A stretch of 64,000 bases of DNA from [Clostridium] asparagiforme DSM 15981. Lineage in GTDB: Bacteria > Bacillota > Clostridia > Lachnospirales > Lachnospiraceae. The stretch covers positions 1,550,001-1,614,000 of the forward strand of contig CP102272.1 in assembly GCA_025149125.1 (NCBI GenBank). Direction: 5' to 3'. Of the stretch, positions 61,443-64,000 are shown piece by piece (the first letter of the stretch is position 1; each line of letters opens with the position of its first letter). A model generated the notes under the pieces. It searched no databases. It was not told the origin of the DNA and was given only the letters and a program-made list of their open reading frames with translations. The translations under genes and the position numbers were made by a program.

Positions 61443-62330
61443 ATGAAACGAAATACGAAAAAACTGCTGTTTGCATTGGGGCTGATTCTGCCGGCCTTCG
61501 CCATGCTGTGCCTGACGATCATCACCCCGCTCATCAACATTATCTGGATGAGCTTCCACGATTACAGCCTGCTCAATATCAAGAATATCAAATGGAACGA
61601 TTTTAAGAATTACACGGTGCTGTTCGGGGAAAAAGAGTTCTGGAATTCCTTTGTGCGGACCATCGTCTACGTGGCGGTGACGGTGGCGGCCCAGTTTGTG
61701 CTGGGAATGGCCGTGGCCCTGCTGCTCAACCGGAAATTCCCGGGCCGGAACCTGATGCGCGGCCTGATTTTCCTGCCCTGGACCATCCCCACGCTGATCG
61801 TGGCGGTGATCTGGATGTGGATCATGCAGCCACAGTACGGCGTGCTCAACTACATTCTGCGCTCCCTGGGTCTCATTTCCCAGAACGTGAACTGGCTGTC
61901 CTCCACCAAAACGGCCATGGCCAGCGTCATTGTGGCTGCGGTGTGGCGGCAGCTGCCGTTTATGATGGTCATGCTGTTAGCCGGACTTCAGACCGTCCCC
62001 CAGGACCTGATCGAGGCGGCGGTTATCGACGGCGCGGGTAAGGGCCAGGTGTTCGCCAACATCACGCTGCCCAGCATCATGAGCGTGATCAAGACCGTGA
62101 CCCTGACCGCCATCATTGGAAACTTCCAGATGTTTACATTATTTTACAATATGACCGCGGGCGGGCCGGTGCGCGCCACCACCACCCTGACGGTTTACAC
62201 CTACGAGACGGCCTTTATGTCCTACGACCTGGGCAAGGGCGCGGCCATCGGCGTGGTCTGGATGATTTTCCTCATCGGCTTCGGCACCCTGTACAACCGC
62301 AGGCTGAGCCGCACGGAATTTTACGGATAG
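61443..62330 (+). CDS. Sugar ABC transporter permease (MalF-like)
   Basis: A 295-residue membrane permease with six segments (LLFALGLILPAFAMLCLTII first) and the EAA loop at PQDLIEAAVIDGAGKGQVFA (about residues 187-206). It pairs with the second permease to form the channel for the sugar. Typical MalF-type subunits of this group are about 295 residues. The start is behind AGAAGGTGAGGAT. Confidence 0.95.
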   Translation: MKRNTKKLLFALGLILPAFAMLCLTIITPLINIIWMSFHDYSLLNIKNIKWNDFKNYTVLFGEKEFWNSFVRTIVYVAVTVAAQFVLGMAVALLLNRKFPGRNLMRGLIFLPWTIPTLIVAVIWMWIMQPQYGVLNYILRSLGLISQNVNWLSSTKTAMASVIVAAVWRQLPFMMVMLLAGLQTVPQDLIEAAVIDGAGKGQVFANITLPSIMSVIKTVTLTAIIGNFQMFTLFYNMTAGGPVRATTTLTVYTYETAFMSYDLGKGAAIGVVWMIFLIGFGTLYNRRLSRTEFYG

Positions 62331-62341
62331 GGGGAACGGAC

Positions 62342-63175
62342 ATGAGACAACTGACAGCAGGAAAGATTGTAAAATACGGGCTCATCGGTTTTGTTGCCCT
62401 GGTATTCATTTTCCCCATTTACTGGATGATCGTCACTTCACTGAAACCCAACTCGGTGATCATGCGGCTTCCGCCCCAGTTCCTACCAACTCATCCCATT
62501 GCGGACCACTACATCAGCGTGCTGTCCGACCACCGGTTTTTCACCTTCTACAAAAACTCGGTGATCGTGGCGGTGCTGACCACCGGCGTTACGCTGATGT
62601 TGGCGATTCTGGCCAGCTATTCCTTCTCCCGGTTCCGATACCGGTTCAGCGGGCCGTTACAGATGCTCTTTCTCTCCACCCAGATGTTTCCGGCCGTGGT
62701 GCTGCTGATCGCCCTCTACACCATGTACAGCAAGTGCGGGCTGATCAACACCTACACGGCGCTGGTGCTGGCCTGCACCACCTCGGCCCTGCCCCTGTCC
62801 ATCCTGGTGCTGAAGGGATTTTTCGACACGGTCAGCGCCACCATCGAGGAGGCGGCCACCATCGACGGGGCGGGCCGGTTCCAGACCCTGTTCACCATCG
62901 TGATCCCGCTGATCAAGCCGGGAATCGTGGCGGTGGGGCTTTACAGCTTTCTGGTCTGCTGGGACGACTTTCTCTGGAGTCTGACCCTGACCAACAAGCT
63001 GGAGATGCGCACCCTGTCGGCCGGCATTTCCATGCTGTATTTGGGGGAGCAGTCCCAGGACTGGGCGCGGGTGATGGCCGCGGCCACCTCGGCGTCCCTG
63101 CCCATTTTAATTGTTTACATTTTTTTACAAAAATACATGATCGAGGGCCTGGCAATGGGCGCGGTCAAGGAATAA
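62342..63175 (+). CDS. Sugar ABC transporter permease (MalG-like)
   Basis: A 277-residue permease with six membrane segments (YGLIGFVALVFIFPIYWMIV first) and the EAA loop SATIEEAATIDGAGRFQTLF (about residues 164-183). MALIFTSLKP-like beginnings of the family are seen as IVTSLKPNSVIM. It begins 11 bp after the first permease with a GGGGGAACGG site. Together with its partner and the binding protein it makes a complete importer except for the ATPase. Confidence 0.95.
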   Translation: MRQLTAGKIVKYGLIGFVALVFIFPIYWMIVTSLKPNSVIMRLPPQFLPTHPIADHYISVLSDHRFFTFYKNSVIVAVLTTGVTLMLAILASYSFSRFRYRFSGPLQMLFLSTQMFPAVVLLIALYTMYSKCGLINTYTALVLACTTSALPLSILVLKGFFDTVSATIEEAATIDGAGRFQTLFTIVIPLIKPGIVAVGLYSFLVCWDDFLWSLTLTNKLEMRTLSAGISMLYLGEQSQDWARVMAAATSASLPILIVYIFLQKYMIEGLAMGAVKE

Positions 63176-63184
63176 GGAGGAAAA

Positions 63185-64000
63185 ATGCGGTATATTGAGG
63201 AGCGGTTGCGGGAACTTGAGGCGTACCGGCCGGAGCTTACCAGACGGCCGGATTTCGGGGAGTTCTGGGAAAATACCCTGTCGGAGAGCCATGACCGGGA
63301 ATTGAGGCCAACGGCGAAGCAGGTGGATTACCCCTGCGGGCACGCCAGGGTCTATGATATCTCCTACGACGGATTTGACGGGACGCGGATTCACGGATGG
63401 TTTCTGGTTCCGGCCTTCGGCAAAGCGGGGCGGTGGCCCTGTCTGATCCAGTACCACGGGTTCACGGACAGCCGGGGGCTGCCCTGGCAGCTCATGCACT
63501 GGGTGATGGCGGGCATGGCCGTGCTGGCGGTGGACTGCCGGGCCCAGGGCGGGGTGACGGGGAACTGCGCCCATTATACGGACAGCGGGATGGTGGCCAA
63601 CGTGACCACGCTGGGAATTCTGGACCCCCATGAATACTATTACCGGGCCGTGTACATGGACTGTGTCCGGGCGGTGGATTTTGCGGCCGGCAGGCCGGAG
63701 GTGGACCCGGGCCGGATCGCGGTGCGGGGGACCAGCCAGGGCGGGGCTCTGGGCATGGCCGTCTGCGCCCTGGACGGGCGGCCTGCTCTGGGAATCGTCA
63801 ACGTGCCCAGCAACAGCGACATCGAGACCCGGATCGCCGGACGGCACGGCTCCTTTTCGGCGGCGGCTGATTTTCTCATGCGTTACCCGGATCAGACGGA
63901 TCGGGTATTGGAAACCCTCAGCTATTTTGATACAATGAATATGGCGGACCGGATCCGTTGTCCCATCTTCGCCTCTGTTGCCCTGGGCGACCAGGTGTGC
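63185..64000 (+). CDS. Acetylxylan esterase/cephalosporin-C deacetylase-like hydrolase (3' end outside window)
   Basis: The frame is open for 272 codons to the last base. It matches the AXE1 alpha/beta-hydrolase family: IHGWFLVPAFGK, CLIQYHGFTDSRGLPW (oxyanion region), VLAVDCRAQGG, the nucleophile elbow IAVRGTSQGGALGMAVCALD, and the Asp region ASVALGDQVC at the very end. The catalytic His and about 50 residues lie beyond the window. It deacetylates xylooligosaccharides or similar sugars in the cytoplasm (no signal peptide). Starting nine bases after the permease stop with AAGGAGG, it suggests the importer carries acetylated oligosaccharides. Confidence 0.92.
   Translation, partial: MRYIEERLRELEAYRPELTRRPDFGEFWENTLSESHDRELRPTAKQVDYPCGHARVYDISYDGFDGTRIHGWFLVPAFGKAGRWPCLIQYHGFTDSRGLPWQLMHWVMAGMAVLAVDCRAQGGVTGNCAHYTDSGMVANVTTLGILDPHEYYYRAVYMDCVRAVDFAAGRPEVDPGRIAVRGTSQGGALGMAVCALDGRPALGIVNVPSNSDIETRIAGRHGSFSAAADFLMRYPDQTDRVLETLSYFDTMNMADRIRCPIFASVALGDQVC

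Overview
The window looks like a chromosome segment from a GC-rich member of the Clostridia, most likely family Lachnospiraceae (Enterocloster/Hungatella-type). The grounds are strong AGGAGG ribosome binding sites, lipoprotein leaders of clostridial type, YesM/YesN-type two-component genes, a GlpA/GlpB/DUF1667 operon, DUF6809-, DUF6442- and DUF6506-type small proteins, and families of palindromic intergenic repeats. The genus is inferred from gene style, not from a search. No rRNA, tRNA or CRISPR array was recognised.

Layout. 0-6 kb: the end of sbcC, a doubled 137-bp palindromic repeat, a one-carbon folate pair (fchA, folD), and a polar amino-acid ABC transporter. 6-19 kb: MarR regulator and ftsH, small conserved proteins, a RocB-like peptidase, uvrA, an acetyltransferase, and a glycerol-3-phosphate type oxidoreductase operon ending in a glycerophosphodiesterase. 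19-27 kb: guaA, followed at its 3' end by an AT-rich insert with an XRE regulator, a HEPN-motif protein and a broken excisionase-like gene, then an SPFH/SHOCT membrane pair and small regulators. 26-35 kb: a divergent MerR/methyltransferase-like regulator and an operon for carbamoyl-group catabolism (carbon-nitrogen hydrolase, AllG/FdrA/AllH-type oxamate carbamoyltransferase proteins plus an unlisted 53-residue protein, carbamate kinase, DJ-1 protein, YjiH/YjiG gate proteins). 35-41 kb: TipAS-type MerR, LysR, a YfcC transporter with an M20 amidohydrolase, and a YitT protein. 41-46.5 kb: an amino-sugar cluster (murQ, mannose-family PTS IIA, IIB and a fused IIC-IID, RpiR regulator, nanE). 46.5-53.3 kb: sigma factor, DUF2461, phosphoesterase, DUF6506, XRE regulator, a 51-bp tandem array, an AIPR-family (abortive infection) gene and a MATE pump. 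53.3-57.1 kb: degenerate sequence, an AlbA_2/ATPase-type gene and a frameshifted IS1182-type transposase. 57.2-64 kb: a YesM/YesN two-component system, a sugar ABC transporter and an acetylxylan-esterase-like gene cut by the window end.

How the parts work together. FolD has lost the residues used for cyclohydrolase chemistry and lies directly behind FchA, so the two steps are probably split between two proteins. The carbamoyl operon can make carbamoyl phosphate and then ATP from an oxamate-type carbamoyl donor, and its divergent regulator has a textbook MerR promoter. The PTS cluster would import and phosphorylate an amino sugar for MurQ and NanE. The kinase/regulator pair probably controls the adjoining sugar importer and esterase.

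Most promising for new biology: the HEPN/XRE module at the guaA 3' end with its repeated operators; the AIPR gene facing an XRE gene across five 51-bp promoter-like repeats, whose unit recurs with the same 51-bp period 9.7 kb away before a sugar transporter; and the carbamoyl catabolic operon with its split 53-residue subunit and pseudo-methyltransferase regulator.
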